64,000 nucleotides of DNA from Hydrangea macrophylla (lineage: Eukaryota; Streptophyta; Magnoliopsida; Cornales; Hydrangeaceae): assembly GCA_033977485.1 (NCBI GenBank), contig CM066988.1, forward strand, positions 6,036,501 to 6,100,500. The letters run 5' to 3'. A program made the position numbers and the translations under genes. The notes beneath the pieces are model-generated. The model ran no database searches, was not told the DNA's origin, and worked only from the letters and a program-made list of their open reading frames with translations. Shown in pieces: positions 21,804 to 34,925 of the stretch (the stretch's first letter is position 1; every line of letters starts with the position of its first letter).

Positions 21804-24351
21804 ATCTCTTGGGTTTATCTGAAATGACCTTCCCTGAAGTTACTATGTCCTCTGTCCCCCGTCTTTGGGCTGTCTAGGCTTCGAACCAATGGAAGCCATT
21901 GAACTAGCTCCTTGTTGAGAAGCTTCCTTGGACAATCCTTGGCTTGATGTCTGATCTTGTCAAAATCAAGATATAAAATTATGCTTTACTTTTTAAGGAT
22001 TTGTAGTGTGGAAGTAAAGGTCAAACCCACAGAGATTAATTTACTCAGCACTTTAATTTTAAAAACCCTAAGTCTAGTTAATTAAGAAAATAGAACTTTA
22101 AGTTCAATTTTAATTAAACTAAGAACAGTGAAAATAAATCTAAACTATGAAAGCAATTAAAAGTTGTTTTAAACAATTTTCAAAGTGAACCTAGGATTGC
22201 AAATCCACCACTAGCTTTGTAATAAGGATATTTATGCATTCAATTAGCTTATTACGTTGGATGATAATAGAGAATTGTAGCTACAAGCCCAATTCTAAGA
22301 AAATAACTTCGATTCAAGTATCAACATAATTCATCTTCGGTTGGCACGGAGTGTCTCACACTAAACTAGGGTTACGGCACACTCCGTCTTCCCTAGGCAT
22401 GAACTATTCGACTACTTGATATCGCAATTCAAATAAGCACCATTACATGTAAATAATCTATACAAGCACAACAAATATAGATTATTTAGCACATCGCATC
22501 CAAAATATATCTAAGACAAGTATAGATTTTGAAAGCAATGATTTAATCAATAGAAGTTCAATTTTATTGTAAAAAATCCTCTAAACATGTAATCATCATC
22601 CATACATAATAAATCCAAAAGAAAAACATAAAATACACCCTATTACTTGGCTAGGGTTTCATTGAAACCCTAAATATCGGTGTAGTTGGCCATAGAATAG
22701 AAGATTGGCAAGAGGTTGATCGAGGAGGCCATGGAAATCCTTGGTCTTCTTCTTCTTTTCCTTGCTTCTCCCTCTTCAATGGCTGAAGTTTTATTTGCAT
22801 ATGGATGTATCTAATGTTGTGTAATGATGTGTAACCCTAAATTTGATTTAGAATAGGATTCATATAGATTTTGGAAGGATTTAGAAAATTTTCCTAAGCC
22901 AAATCGCACTAAAACTGCTATATTTTACGTTTTTGGATGTCATATGAACAAACCACCTTCGTTGGGCGCTCTAATTCGATGAATGCGTGTTTTTGGTTTT
23001 TTTCATAGGTCGCTCACGCGGCCCCCTCGCACGAGGTAGTTTTCACTGCACTATGCACCGATCGTAGAATTGCGATAACTTTTTGCTCAGACCTTGGATT
23101 GACTCGCCGTTTGCAGCCATGCATTCGTAACTCAAAGATCTACATTTTATATCTTTGGAGAAATTTCTAAAATCCAAAGTATTCCTTATCAAAAGTGCAA
23201 TTTACCAAGGCTGCTACTGTCTTTAGCTTTCACCGGAATCACCTTTTAAGCCCAAAATGTCTTCCAAAGCCACTAATCATTGGATTTTTGTGCATTTTCA
23301 AGTTAAAGCTCCAAAACCTATAAAATATAGAATACTTATTACAAAAATACTTAATAACCACATGAAATGGGCTAACAAATCGTATCTTCAGGACTATAAA
23401 TGGCAACTATTCATCGCCGATCAATGTCCAAATACCCCACAGTCATAACACTTGCCCCTCATGTCATGTGTCCAATTAGCACTACCCCCTCCTTGGTTTC
23501 AGTTGTGGGGTTTGGTCAGGAAATATCAACCTGAGTGTGGTCGGTTGCAAAGTAGGCACAATAATTGAAACTATAACCAGAGCCTTGTGTAAATGGCCTC
23601 TTGAACGATGTGCCTTGGTTCCGATCACCACCCTCATTCCCTTACTTGCCTTGCTGATTTTGCCACTACCTTTCCATTCCACTTTTAGCAAGCGCCGTTT
23701 GTTGCACTGTAGCTATAGTTGAATGATCATATGTCCCTACCCTCAAACACATATTCTCCCTTAAACCTTCCTTAAACTTCCTTGCTCAATCCTCCTCCTC
23801 TGGCACTGAACCCTTGCCGAATCTCAATAATGCTTTGTACTTTGAAGTATATTTGGTTACGGTCATATCCCCTTACTTAAGGTTATCAAACTACATCTTT
23901 TTTGCGTTATAAGTGGTCCACGGAAAGAATCGACAATTGAGCTCCGCTTTGAACCCTTCCCAAGTAATCGGTGCTTCTTGATCCAAAATATCTACCCACC
24001 AATTCTGAGCTTCACCCTTCAGCACGTCACTTGTATTCTCAATTTTTTCCCTATCGGACATCGGGATAGATCAAAAATTCTCTCCATGTCCATGACCCAA
24101 CGCTCTGCTAGCGTTGTGTCCGGTGTCCCATGAAATTCCATTGGCTTTTTTCTAGTAAATTGTTCAAACACGGATCTCATACCTCTATTCTCTGGTACAT
24201 GTACCATAACTATCGGTGCTGCCTCGAATGGAGGTATTGGAGGTAATCGCTCTGCTAAATTCCTAGCCAATTCCTTGCTATTTTCAATCATTTCTGTCAT
24301 TTAACTCATCCATCGAGTATGCGGCGATAGATCTCGATCCCCATCACTCAT
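21804..24351 (-). pseudogene. gag: Gag of element C, split by solo LTR A2
   Basis: The start codon is at 24351 (MSDGDRDLSPHTRW), about 190 bases from the primer site, and a stop follows soon after. The capsid region is at 24019-24300 (an FEQFTRKKPMEFHGTPDTTL stretch). The CCHC zinc knuckle begins at about 23460 with CYDCGVFG and is cut by A2; removing A2 and one copy of ATGTC places the His-x4-Cys half right after it, at 21947 and below. The sequence between 23420 and 24018 is in several shifted frames. Pseudogene. Confidence 0.85.
21952..23423 (-). repeat. solo LTR A2 (Athila family of element A)
   Basis: 1472 bp, TGATCTTGTCAAAATCAAG to CATCGCCGATCA, flanked by perfect five-base duplications ATGTC at 21947-21951 and 23424-23428. 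It aligns with LTR A (2426-3828). No internal sequence remains, so recombination between two LTRs has removed it. The insertion lies within the zinc-knuckle codons of gag of element C. Orientation follows LTR A. Confidence 0.95.
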
Positions 24352-24541
24352 GATTACATTCTTTTTAATCTTGATGCATAAATACTATGTATGGATGACA
24401 ATAAACAAAATCATGTATGTACAACCACATATATATATGCATCAAACATCTCTATAATGTATGGGTGAAATCTAAAATATATATTGAAACACTTAACACT
24501 CCACTCGTCGTCGCACGTTCCCAAAGTTTTGTTACCTATTA

Positions 24542-24552
24542 CTTTGATACCA
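24542..24552 (-). other. primer-binding site (tRNA-iMet), element C
   Basis: The minus strand reads TGGTATCAAAG, one change from TGGTATCAGAG, complementary to the initiator tRNA-Met 3' end; it lies five bases from the LTR. Confidence 0.85.
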
Positions 24553-24557
24553 CTAAA

Positions 24558-26220
24558 TGTCACGACCTATCCCGCTATAGGCAGAAACATGATACGTGGC
24601 ACGCCACCAAGGCTTATCCAGATCCATTAAAGTAAATAGCAGCGGAAACATAAGTAAGATTTATTAAAATCAGAGTTATAAAAAGATTTTCCCAATTGGA
24701 ACAGTTCTAAAAAGAATCCATTTTTGAAAATAGATGTCTAATTGACTGTGGCGGGGAACCGGTCGACTGGAGGTTGAAAGCAAAAAGTTAAAAAGTTTGA
24801 AAGCTCCATCCAGTCGACTGTGTTGGAGACTCAATCAACTGGCACTTGTCCGGTCGACTGAACTAGCTCCAACAGAATGATATATTCTCATGCAAAAACC
24901 AGTTGACTGGATGGTGAGTGTACAAATTTTTCAACATATTCATATATGATCAAAAATGCCTTAATCTCATAAGTCACATACAAGAGTCTCTAGGGAGAAA
25001 AGCACGCATTCATCCAGTAGCGGCAAGTCCAAATCTTAAATCGCGATGCCCACAACTAGTCCAAGCCTACATCCATTGGATGCCTAAGTGCCATGGCAAG
25101 TCCAAGTCTTCCACCACGCATAGTAGCCATCACTACTAAATTCTCAAACATCGAGAAGCTTACTTCGGCATGAAATTGTGTAAGTCCCTCCTTTGACCCA
25201 CATAATCAACTCAATATGCTTACGTAAAAGTAAACATGTTTTTCACATTTAAGCGTGTGCATAATTATCGAGCCTACAATTAACACATGAATTTTGCCCG
25301 AATCACAAATTTGTCATCAAAAGTCAAAACATGTATTTCCCTATATGACATATGTTAGAACTTCATACCTCGTACGATTCCTCTCTAACTTTGAAGGATC
25401 AATAAGAGGCCCGATTAAACGCCAAATCTCCGATTATACGCGATTCCTACAAATTTACAAGTATTTTTGACAAATTTTGAGAAATTAGATTTTTGTAAAA
25501 ATTTAGTCAAAGGAGGCCTAAGAGGTATCAAAATGTAGCTCTTACATCGAGGAGTTCAACTATGAAATCTGGTAAAAAATTATCGGTTGAAAGTTCGTCG
25601 TATGTCGCCGGAAAGCTCGAGGGAATAAATCTCCTCCTTTCTCTCCCTCTAGATATTTAGATTGGATATTTGTGAACAAATATCTTGAGTTTCCTATTTA
25701 TAGGCTTAACTTTCGAAAATTATATTTGCCTCCCCATGAGTTCTCAAGACTCCTAATTAACTCCTGAAATGTCTTAGACGTCCATTTTATTACTTCATGA
25801 GTGAAAATTGAAAATTAAAAAAGTTTTCGGTTAATTAAGTTTCGTTTTGGTCCAAAATCACGTCTGAAAACTAAATTCCATGGAATTTCTAGATAGCCTA
25901 CCTTTTATGCAACGTATCACTCACGTTCACACCATGGTATTCAAAATGATCTAAAACCATATCTAAACTACCAGAAATTATACAAAATAGGTATAGTTAC
26001 TACTCACAAAATACCAGAACCATCAAATAACATTTAAGCCATATAAATGTCATTTATTCATGTTGATGCCACATGATTTATCCTATTACCGTGTCTTCGA
26101 TTGACATCTCATCGTTGACCTCCAGTCAACCTCATTCACAATTATCAAATGACATTGATAATCCATAAAATTTCATTTGTGCATTTTAAACAAATTTTTA
26201 TTTTCGGGACGGGTATGATA
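24558..26220 (-). repeat. 5' LTR of element C
   Basis: 1663 bp, TGTCACGACCTATCCCGC to GGACGGGTATGATA; the terminal CA has become TA. It aligns with 16461-18372. CAGTCGACTG-type palindromes are at 24740-24908. Confidence 0.9.
24740..24908. repeat. CAGTCGACTG palindrome pairs, 5' LTR of C
   Basis: Octamers start at 24740 and 24761 (21 bp), 24812 and 24833 (21 bp), 24852 and 24901. GGTCGACT and AGTCGACT are perfect or near-perfect dyads. Confidence 0.8.
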
Positions 26221-26225
26221 TAAAC

Positions 26226-28589
26226 AGCTAATCTTAACTTCAAAGTTTACATAACCAATAGCAGTTATAAAAAACTCAAATCTTACTGGGATTTCACTCT
26301 TTTCATGAGAAAATCTCAGAAACCGGTGTAGAGAACATCTCACATGATAGGAAAGCAAAGACAGGGAAGTTGATTCCATTTTCATGACTCAATATATAGG
26401 CATTTGGAGTACAATAAGTCTCAAGAAAGGATACTTAGCACTGAAAGAGCGATCTACCATGGAGAACATCTTTATCACTTAAGTTTAAAAATCAATTTCT
26501 TTTAAATCATTAGGACTTTGACTGGTATTGGGTAGAAATTAAGATGATAAGGAGATTTGGAGTGTATTTGTTATAAACATGTGATTGGAGTGTTTGCGCA
26601 ATTTATTCTAATCTCTTCTTTTTGTTCTCATTTTTATCATTTGTACGGTCTTTTGTCATTTTTTTTACCACTCCTTTATTTTTTTACCACTTCTTTCTTT
26701 TCTTGTAATATCATTACAATCCAATCACATACCTAGATATAGAAGTGAGGTTTGTACTCCCACGTGGACCAAGGCATGATTTGGAGAGAACTGAGAATAA
26801 GGCAATATAAGGTGAAGGGAGGTGCGTTTGAAAGAAAAGATGGCCTAAATCATTGTCAAAAATAGATTGACTTTGTTCATTCAAGCAATTTAGAAGTTTT
26901 AAAATTTGGTAAATCCTGAACGCTCTCTTCTAATGATCAGGCAAAAAAAATAGTGAGATTTTCAACGAGTGATATGACAAAGAGAATGAGACTGAAAGGA
27001 ACAGTAACCCTCATAAAGGAAGATTGGAACAAAAACTCACATGGGCTAATTAGTTTCCACTACTTGTCTTTAAACTGCATAGTTTATGTTTACTCATCCA
27101 TTTGGATTCAGTAAATATTCTCACACTATTGCAGTATTTAAAGTTTAAAGAATTTTTAGCATTTGAAAGTAGTTAAACGTGTGAAAATGTGTTGTATGCA
27201 ATTAACATACTCAAAATAACATTAACGTGTCAAATTTTATCCTATATAGAAGTAAAAGAAAAACTCTTGAAAAATCCTAAACGCGTCCACTAGATTGGAT
27301 ACATATATGGTGAGACTAGTATCCTCTGCACCTATACAAAAGAGGCTATGCAATCCAGAGCATCCAGGTTGTCACGATCGCCCATCCATCTCTAGTAAAA
27401 AAGATGGATCTAGAACCACTAGCAAGCTAAAACCCCAGTAAGAGGTTAGGAGATAACTTTGGCTTTACCTAGTTTTTCGCTACCTCTAGGGTTAATCACC
27501 GCACTAGACATATCTAGAAATGTTGGATTCATGCAAATTACTCCTACCACACCAGCTAATGAAAGCCAGATGTACACGTAGGATCATTTTAAAGTCTAAC
27601 CTGACTGAAAATTATTGAATGTGCTGAAAATTTAAAAAATAAAAAATAAAATGAGGGATGAGTCCTCTTTCTCAATATAAATTTTCTTTTGTTTTGATTT
27701 GAATTGTTTTTTGTAATAGTAGTAAACTTTAAAAGAAGTGTCACTGTGACAATGTAAACCAGGATATGTTTCTCTATAACAATTCAAACACCATCCTAGC
27801 CTTTTTGATGGCATAAAGGCTAGTGCTACAAAAGGGTTTCTTCTGCTCAGAAACAAGTGAGCGACCCATTAATGTCTAATCATCGACTGTTGGATCCATT
27901 TTTTATACTCTCAGCCAACAAGAGAGGCTAGACTCTACCCTCCACTCCTTCTAACCATCAATCAAGATCTAATTAAAGTGAGCTTAGACAAGGTAGGTGG
28001 GATTTTTTAAAAAAACTATATATATATATATATATTAAGAAATACATTTATTTTTCATAAACTAAAAAAAGGCTAAAATATTATTTTTGTTCAAATTCTA
28101 AGAATTGCTTTTTTTTTTAACAGAAACCAATGAAAAAACAACTACATTTTTTTTAAGGGCAACGCAACATCATAATAATAACAATCAGGAAAATAACAAG
28201 GTAAAGTTCAAAATACAGAAGACCGGTAAGTAGCGCGTCGTCCATTTTTGTAGTTTAAAGCTGAAATGGAAAAATATCACCTGCCACACAGAGATCTGAG
28301 AACTTGGTAGGGTCATGGATCGAGTGATATTTCCAAGCTTCTTTGGCATTTACCTACAACTTATGGATTTCATTTTTTTTGTTATATAATGGAAAAATAA
28401 AAATCTAAAAATAAAAATAAGGCAAGATCGGAATAATAAAAAAAAAACCCAAAAATAAAATTTTTTCTAAATTATAGATCTTACCTTTAGTGATCGATGG
28501 AGTGGATCTTGATTTTGGATCGAGGAAAATAAATAAAATGGGAGAAATGATAGAGAATGGGGGAGATTGAGAGAGTTGCAGAGAGTCAA

Positions 28590-28633
<44 letters not shown>

Positions 28634-29099
28634 GCCGTGGTAAGAGAGGAAAGAGAAAGGGAGAAGAAAAAGAAAAAGTAAAAGAAAGAAGAGAGAGAGA
28701 GATGGGGAAAGTTTTTAGGGTTTAAAACCCTATATATAGCAATTTTCTCTTTTTTCAGTGTAGCTCTCCCTAAAAAACTTATCCTATTTTCCAATTTATT
28801 TTAAGATAAATAATTTAAGAAATAAAGATAAAATAAACAAACAGGTGTTAATCGTGAAACCGTCCCCCTCCCCCCACCCCACTGAGTCTGATCTTGTCCT
28901 CAATAAGTGAGATGAGAAAAGGTAAGGAGAAGTTAAAGATAACACCTGTAATAAAAAGAAAAAAACAAATAAAAGATAGAATAATAATGACAAAAATAAC
29001 TTATATATGTAAAAAGTGATCAAAATAGGAGTATAGGAGGACTATGAAAACATAAATACTATGATACACTATGTCCTACACTAATTATGATTTAAAATA
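26226..29099 (-). other. long 3' region of element B, no clear gene
   Basis: It lies between the pol stop and the 3' LTR of B, where some Athila elements keep an envelope-like gene. I see none. It includes (GA)n at about 28595-28630, (AT)n at 28018-28036, and on the minus strand a TATA-like GCTATATATAGGGTTT (about 28727-28742) followed by CT-rich sequence, which looks like a promoter with a leader. Part may be a further nested insertion, but I could not define ends. Confidence 0.4.
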
Positions 29100-32000
29100 T
29101 TAAGGAGCATTATAGTTGGGGTCCTTCAAAGAAATGGACTCCAACTCAGGTTCAAATCATTCTATAAATGGCTTTAATCTATGCCCATTGACTTTAAATG
29201 TATTTCCATCTTTAGGGTCTTCAATTGTGACAGTTGCATAAGGATAAACATTTTTGATAATATACGGACCAGTCCATCAAAATTTCATCTTTCCTCTAAA
29301 AAGATATAGTCTGGAGTCATATAATAGAACTTTTTGCACGAAGGTAAATCTTTTGCACAAAAAATTCTTATCATGATACATTGTAGTTCTTGCTTGATGA
29401 ATTCGGGCATTATCATATGCATCTTTACGAATTTCTTCAAGCTCACTTAATTACAATTTTCTTAAAATTCCTTCCTCTTCAATATTATAATTTAAAGTCC
29501 TAATAGCCCAATATGCCTTATGTTCTAATTCTACTGGTAGATGACAAGTTTTTCCATAGACAAGTCTTTATGGAGACATCCCTAAACTATAAGCAGTTCT
29601 ATATGCCCATAAAGCATCTGTAAGTTTTGAAGACCAGTCTTTATGATTAGAATTCACAGGTTTTTTTTTAGAATATGCTTAATTGCCTATTAGTTAATTT
29701 AGCTTGTCCATTTGTTTGTGGATGGTATGCAGTCGATATCTTATGGGTCACTCCATATCTTTTTATTAACTTTTTAAATGGCTTGTTACAAAAATGAGTT
29801 CCTTGATCACTTATTATTGCTTTTAGAGTTCTAAATCGAGAAAGTATATTATCTTTTAAAAGTGCATTAACTGTACGATGATCATTCTATCTTGTAGAAA
29901 TAGATTCTACCCATTTTGAAACATATTTGACTGCTAATAAAATATATTCACATTGACATGATGGAGGAAAAAGTCACATAAAGTCAATGCCCCAACAATA
30001 AAAGATTTCAATTGTAATTATAGGGGTCATTGGCATTTGATTTCTTTTTGTAATACTGCCCAACATTTGACAGCGGTTACAAGACGTATAGTATAAATAT
30101 GAATCTTTAAATATAGTGGGCCAATATAAACCACTTTGTAAAATTTTCATGGCAGTTACTCAAAGGACGAATGACACATGAAGAGTGCACTTTTGATTTC
30201 TTTATTAGGAACATATTTCCTAATTACCTGATCGACATAATATTTAAATAGATATGGGTCATCAAACTTGAAATGCCTAGCAATAGCTAGGAATCTCTTT
30301 TTATCTGATGATGACAAATTGCTTGATATTTTTTCAGTTACTAAATACTCTCTCTGTCCCATTTTATGTGTCTCCTTTGAAAAGTCAAACTTTTTAAAGA
30401 AACATCATGATTGCATCCCACATGTAAAAAGTTTATAGCGAAATTCCAAAAGTGCCCTCTCTTAGTTTTTCTCTCTTGTACTTTTTGCTGGGTATTTTTA
30501 AAATCAAGACGGATAGTTATGGAAAGTATAATAAAAGCAGTATTAAATACTCTTAGGGGACAATAGTTTTAGGACATCCAAAAATGAGAAAAGGGACACA
30601 TAAAATGGGATAGAGGGAGTAATTAACAAGATCAGCATACCATGGCAAGGAAGTCACAGAAAATTATTGTTCATCCGGAAAAGAGTCTTGAATAGGTGAG
30701 GGTTCACTGGTATTGTCCTCAAAAGTGAGGCGGGATAAGTAATCAGCTACCACATTTTTTATTCCATTTTTGTATTTAATTATTAAACTAAATTCCTGTA
30801 TTAGGAGTATCCACTTAATAAGCCTAGGCTTAGTGTCTTTCTTTGAAAGGAGGTATTTAAGAGCCGAATGGTCAGCAAAACAGACAATAGGGGGAACCAA
30901 TCAAGTATTGCCTAAATTTTTTAAGGCCGAATACTACGACTAGCAATTCTTTTTCAATAGTTGAGCCGTTCATTTGAGCACTATCCAGAGTTCTACTGAC
31001 GTAGTATATAACTGATGAATTTTTATCCTTTCTTTGCCCTAGGACAGCTCCAATGGCAAACTCGCTTGCATCACACATTAATTCAAATGGTAAGCTCCAA
31101 TCAGGAGACTGCATAATAGGTGCAGTAGTGAGATGCTCTTTTAATTTCTCAAAGGAGTTTTGACGTTCTTTAGTCATTCAAAAGGTGTGTCTTTGGCCAA
31201 TAATTGACATAAAGGCCTGTAAATAGTACCAAATTTTTTTATGAATCGACGATAAAAACCTACATATCCTAAGAATGAACGGATGCCTTATACAGTGGAA
31301 GGAATAGGTAAATTTGCTATAAGATCTATTTTGGATTTGTCTACCTGTATCCAATTTTTAGAAATAATATGTCCTAAGACAACACCTTTAATGACCATAA
31401 AATGACATTTTTTCCAATTTAAAACTAAATATTTTCTTTACATCTCTGGAGAACTTTCTAAATATTGCTAAGGCATTCATCATAGGATTTGCAAAAAATT
31501 GAAAAATCATCCATAAAAACTTTTAATTTCTTTTCTACCATATCACTGAAAATACTTAGCATACACCTTTGAAAGGTCGCAGGTGCGTTGCAAAGAGCAA
31601 AGGGCATTCGGCGATAGGCAAAAGTTCCAAATGGACATGTGAAAATAGTTTTTCTCTAATCTTCTGGTGCGATCTCTATTTGATTGTAACCACTATAACC
31701 ATCTAGAAAATAGTAATATTTATGACCTTCTATTCTTTCTAACATTTGATCCATAAAAGGTAAAGGAAAGTAATCCTAACAGGTTAGAGCATTAAGTTTC
31801 TGTAGTCTATGCATACACAGCATCCAGTAGTGACACGAGTGGGAATTAATTCTCCCTCTGAATTAGGAACTGTAATTCCTACTTTCTTCGGCACAACTTG
31901 TATTGGACTTACCCATTTACTATCGGATATTGAATATATAATTCCCATATCGAGTAGTTTAAGAACTTCCTTCTTAACTACTTCATACATAATAGGATTA

Positions 32001-33060
32001 AGTCTTCTTTGCATTTCTCTTGAGGTTTTAGCATTATCTTCAATATATATATTATGAGTGCATATTGAAGGGTTTATTCCTTTTAAATCTGCTATACTTC
32101 AACCAATGACACTTTTATGCTTCTGAAGCATACTAATGAGTTTATTTTCTTGACTGGTGTCTAAAAGAGACAATATTACTACAGGATAGGTGTCATTACT
32201 ACCAAGGAAAGCATATTTAAGCTTTTTAGGAAGTTCTTTTAATTTCAATTGTGGAGTTTGTAAATTAGATGGAAGTGTTAATGTAGTCTTTGATGGTAAA
32301 GGTTCAAAATGTGTGGTCCACATTGCTTCTTGATATATTTCTTTTGTTGAATCTTCATTAAAACATACTTGACTCATAAGATGTTTTTGTAGATTACTAT
32401 TGTCTAACTTCTGAATAGAGTTATTAATAATAGATTCAACTGGATCATTATAACAAGTCAAGTTAAAATATTCTCGTGATAGAGATTCAATAGCATGAAC
32501 TTCGTCAATATTCTCATCTTCTTTCTTGATGTTATGGATTAGAAAAAAGTTTAATATTCAAAGTCATATTTCCAAATACTACAGTTATCATACCACTACG
32601 GATTCAAATAGTGGCATCAATGGTAGCCAAGAAGGGCCTTCCAAAAATGACTGGTATATGCACATTAGTATTTAATATTGGTTTTGTATCAAGAATGACA
32701 AAATCTACTGGAAAAATAAATTTGTTAACTTTGACAAAAACATCTTCCAAAATTCATCGCAGATGTTTTGTAGATCTATCAGCAAGTTGTAATACCATGC
32801 GAGTAGGTTTTAGCTCACCTACTCTAAGTTGAGAATAAATAGAATAAGGAAGCAAGTTCATACTGGCTCCTAAGTCAAGGAATGCGTGATTGATTTTGTG
32901 ATTTCCAATAATACACGATATTGTTGGTGTACGTGAGTCTTTAAATTTTGTTGGTAAATTATGCTATACGATAGAAATAACTTCTTTAGCGAAGTTAGCT
33001 AAATAAGCATCATTTCTTAAATTTTGCTTATGTTTAACAGTACATAAATCTTTTAAAAAA
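29100..33060 (-). pseudogene. pol: Protease-RT-RNase H-integrase of Athila B, broken
   Basis: Reading right to left: protease DLGASMNLLP (about 32850-32880); linker with KYAFLGSNDTYPVVI (about 32180-32230); RT with VCIDYRNL (about 31800) and FMDDFSIF (about 31498-31520); RNase H with ADHSALKYLLSKKD and NVVADYLSRL (30664-30900), an Athila signature; integrase with PWYADLVNY (cut by a MITE), DQGTHF (about 29800), AYHPQTNGQ (about 29720) and a C-terminal KVNGHRLKP stretch (about 29185); stop at 29100-29102. Many stops and shifts. The product order and motifs are typical of the clade. Confidence 0.88.
30348..30619. mobile_element. Stowaway-like MITE in integrase of B
   Basis: 272 bp with terminal inverted repeats: left CTCTCTCTGTCCCATTTTAT, right ending ATAAAATGGGATAGAGGGAG, flanked by TA on both sides (30346-30347 and 30620-30621). 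Ends and TA duplication match Tc1/mariner-derived Stowaway MITEs. No ORF. It splits the integrase after a PWYADLVNY motif. Confidence 0.9.
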
Positions 33061-33169
33061 TTTGCATAAGCAGGTACTTGATTAATCACATCTAAGAGAG
33101 GAATATTAATATGTACTTGTTTCAATAATTCTAAATATTCTTGATTCTAAGTATTTTGGTTTTTTTTTT

Positions 33170-34925
33170 TCAAACGTTGTGGATACGGAATTGCAGGAGA
33201 ATATTCAGGGATTTCCTCTTCTTTTTTTTCACTGGTAAATTAGATGTTCCATTTTCTTGAGAAATTTTTTGTTTTTCAAGATTTTCAACTTCAACTTCAA
33301 CTTCAACTTCAACTTCATTAGCAATTTTATCTTCATCTATCTCTTCTTCAATTTCTAGCATATTATCATCATTATTTGTTGGGTCAATTTTTTCTAAAGG
33401 AGGTAAAATTTCTTGTCAAACTCCCTTACCACTTCTTAGTATAATTATAGATTTTACTTGTTCATGTTGACTATTTTTCGAAGTTGAGGGATCACCTTGT
33501 GGTTGTCCCCTTGGATTAGGTTGTGGTTGGGCAGGAAAAATGCCTTTTCCTTTAGAATGGTATTGATTATTGATCCTATCCATATATGTTTGTAATTTTC
33601 CCATGATTTGTATTAATTGTTGCATCATATACTGTAATGGTTTCTCTTGTACTTTCTTATGTGGAGGTACATAAATATTAGAATTTTTGTTGTGTATTAA
33701 GATAGGTATTTTGCGTTTGTTGAAATTGGGGTGGATGAGGTAAATATTGATTATTTTGAGGAGAATACTATTGAGGTTGAAATTGTAAAATATCCTCTTT
33801 AGTGTACATATGATTTGGAGGATTCCTTCAGTTAGACTGGTATGAATTACCATAGAAGTTTTGGGGACCCTTATAATTATTCATAGCATTTATCTTTGCT
33901 AGAGTAGTTTCTTGACAATTTTAAATGTTAGGACATTCATTCGTAGATGTCCTAACGTATGACATGTATCACAAAGGTCTCATTTCTTCTTAGGTGAATT
34001 ATTTTTTTCTACTATTATAGCTTCTACTTTACGTGCTAATTCTTCATATTTTAGTGTTAATTCATCTTCTGATTATAATTGGTATAAACTTTTAGCTTTT
34101 TTCGCTCTACTAATTTCTTCTTTTTCCCACTGGAAAGCGTTTTGGCCAAGCCAATCAAAGTATGATTCAGCTTCATCAGCAGTTTTACTCAAAAATTATC
34201 CGTGACACATAGTTTCAACTAATTTCTTTGATTTTGGTTCTAATCCTTCATAAAAGAAATTAATTAGACGCCATTTTTCAAGTCCACGATATGGACAAGC
34301 TATTAGGAGATCTTTAAAACTTTCCCAAACTTCAGAGAATGATTTCTTTCTTTTCAAGTAAAAAGTTTAATTTGACGCATCATGCTATTAGTTAAATTTT
34401 TAGGATAAATTTTTTTTTAGAAAGGCTTTATTCATATCATTCCATTAAGTTATAGATCCAGGACGGAGAGATAAAAGTCAAGCTTTAGCTTTCTCTTTTA
34501 AAGAAAAAGGAAAAAAGCTTGAGACGGATAATCTCAAGAGGACAACTTTGATCAGAGAATGTACTACAAACTTCTTATTCACAAATATATAAATAAGCAC
34601 GTTCTGACCCCATTAAATGGAAAGTTAGTAAGAGTGGAATCATGTCTTGTCTAAAGGGAAAATTTCATGTATGTCTAAGTAGTGTGATGCAAGAAGGAGT
34701 GATGTTTCCTTCTGGGTTAAATAGATCACGTAAAGAGCGTTGTTCATGTTCTGGTAAAATAAATTGTGGTATATTATCCCCATGTTCACTATGAGTGTCA
34801 TCAGCTATTCCTTCTATGGCTTCAATTTCAACCATGATTCTAGGAAATTGTATACTAGATGAATTAGTAGAAATATTAGAATTATGTAGTACTTGATATA
34901 AAGGCTCAGTAGTATCTAAGGACAT
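33170..34925 (-). pseudogene. gag: Gag of Athila element B, broken
   Basis: It starts MSLDTTEPLYQVL at 34925, with a LPEHEQRSLRDLFNPEG stretch as in Athila Gags (34665-34800). The middle (33990-34660) is in shifted frames. The C-terminal part (33416-33853) ends with the Athila landmark IILRSGKGV after a Gln/Pro-rich segment; an acidic EVEVEVEV linker (33170-33361) leads to protease. A poor C-x2-C-x4-H remnant lies around 33950. Confidence 0.8.

Larger units (their letters stand above)
16461..26220 (-). mobile_element. chromovirus (Tekay-like) element C
   Basis: Two LTRs, primer site, gag, protease, RT, RNase H, integrase and C-terminal chromodomain in gypsy order on the minus strand. Target duplication CAAAC (16456-16460) and TAAAC (26221-26225) differ by one C-to-T change. 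It lies within the 3' untranslated region of element B and contains solo LTR A2. Every gene is broken. Confidence 0.9.

Noticed and set aside
28405..29023. Hydrophobic, Leu/Ser/Phe-rich frames that might look like membrane proteins
   Set aside because: They read through (CT)n and AT-rich DNA; no coding signature.
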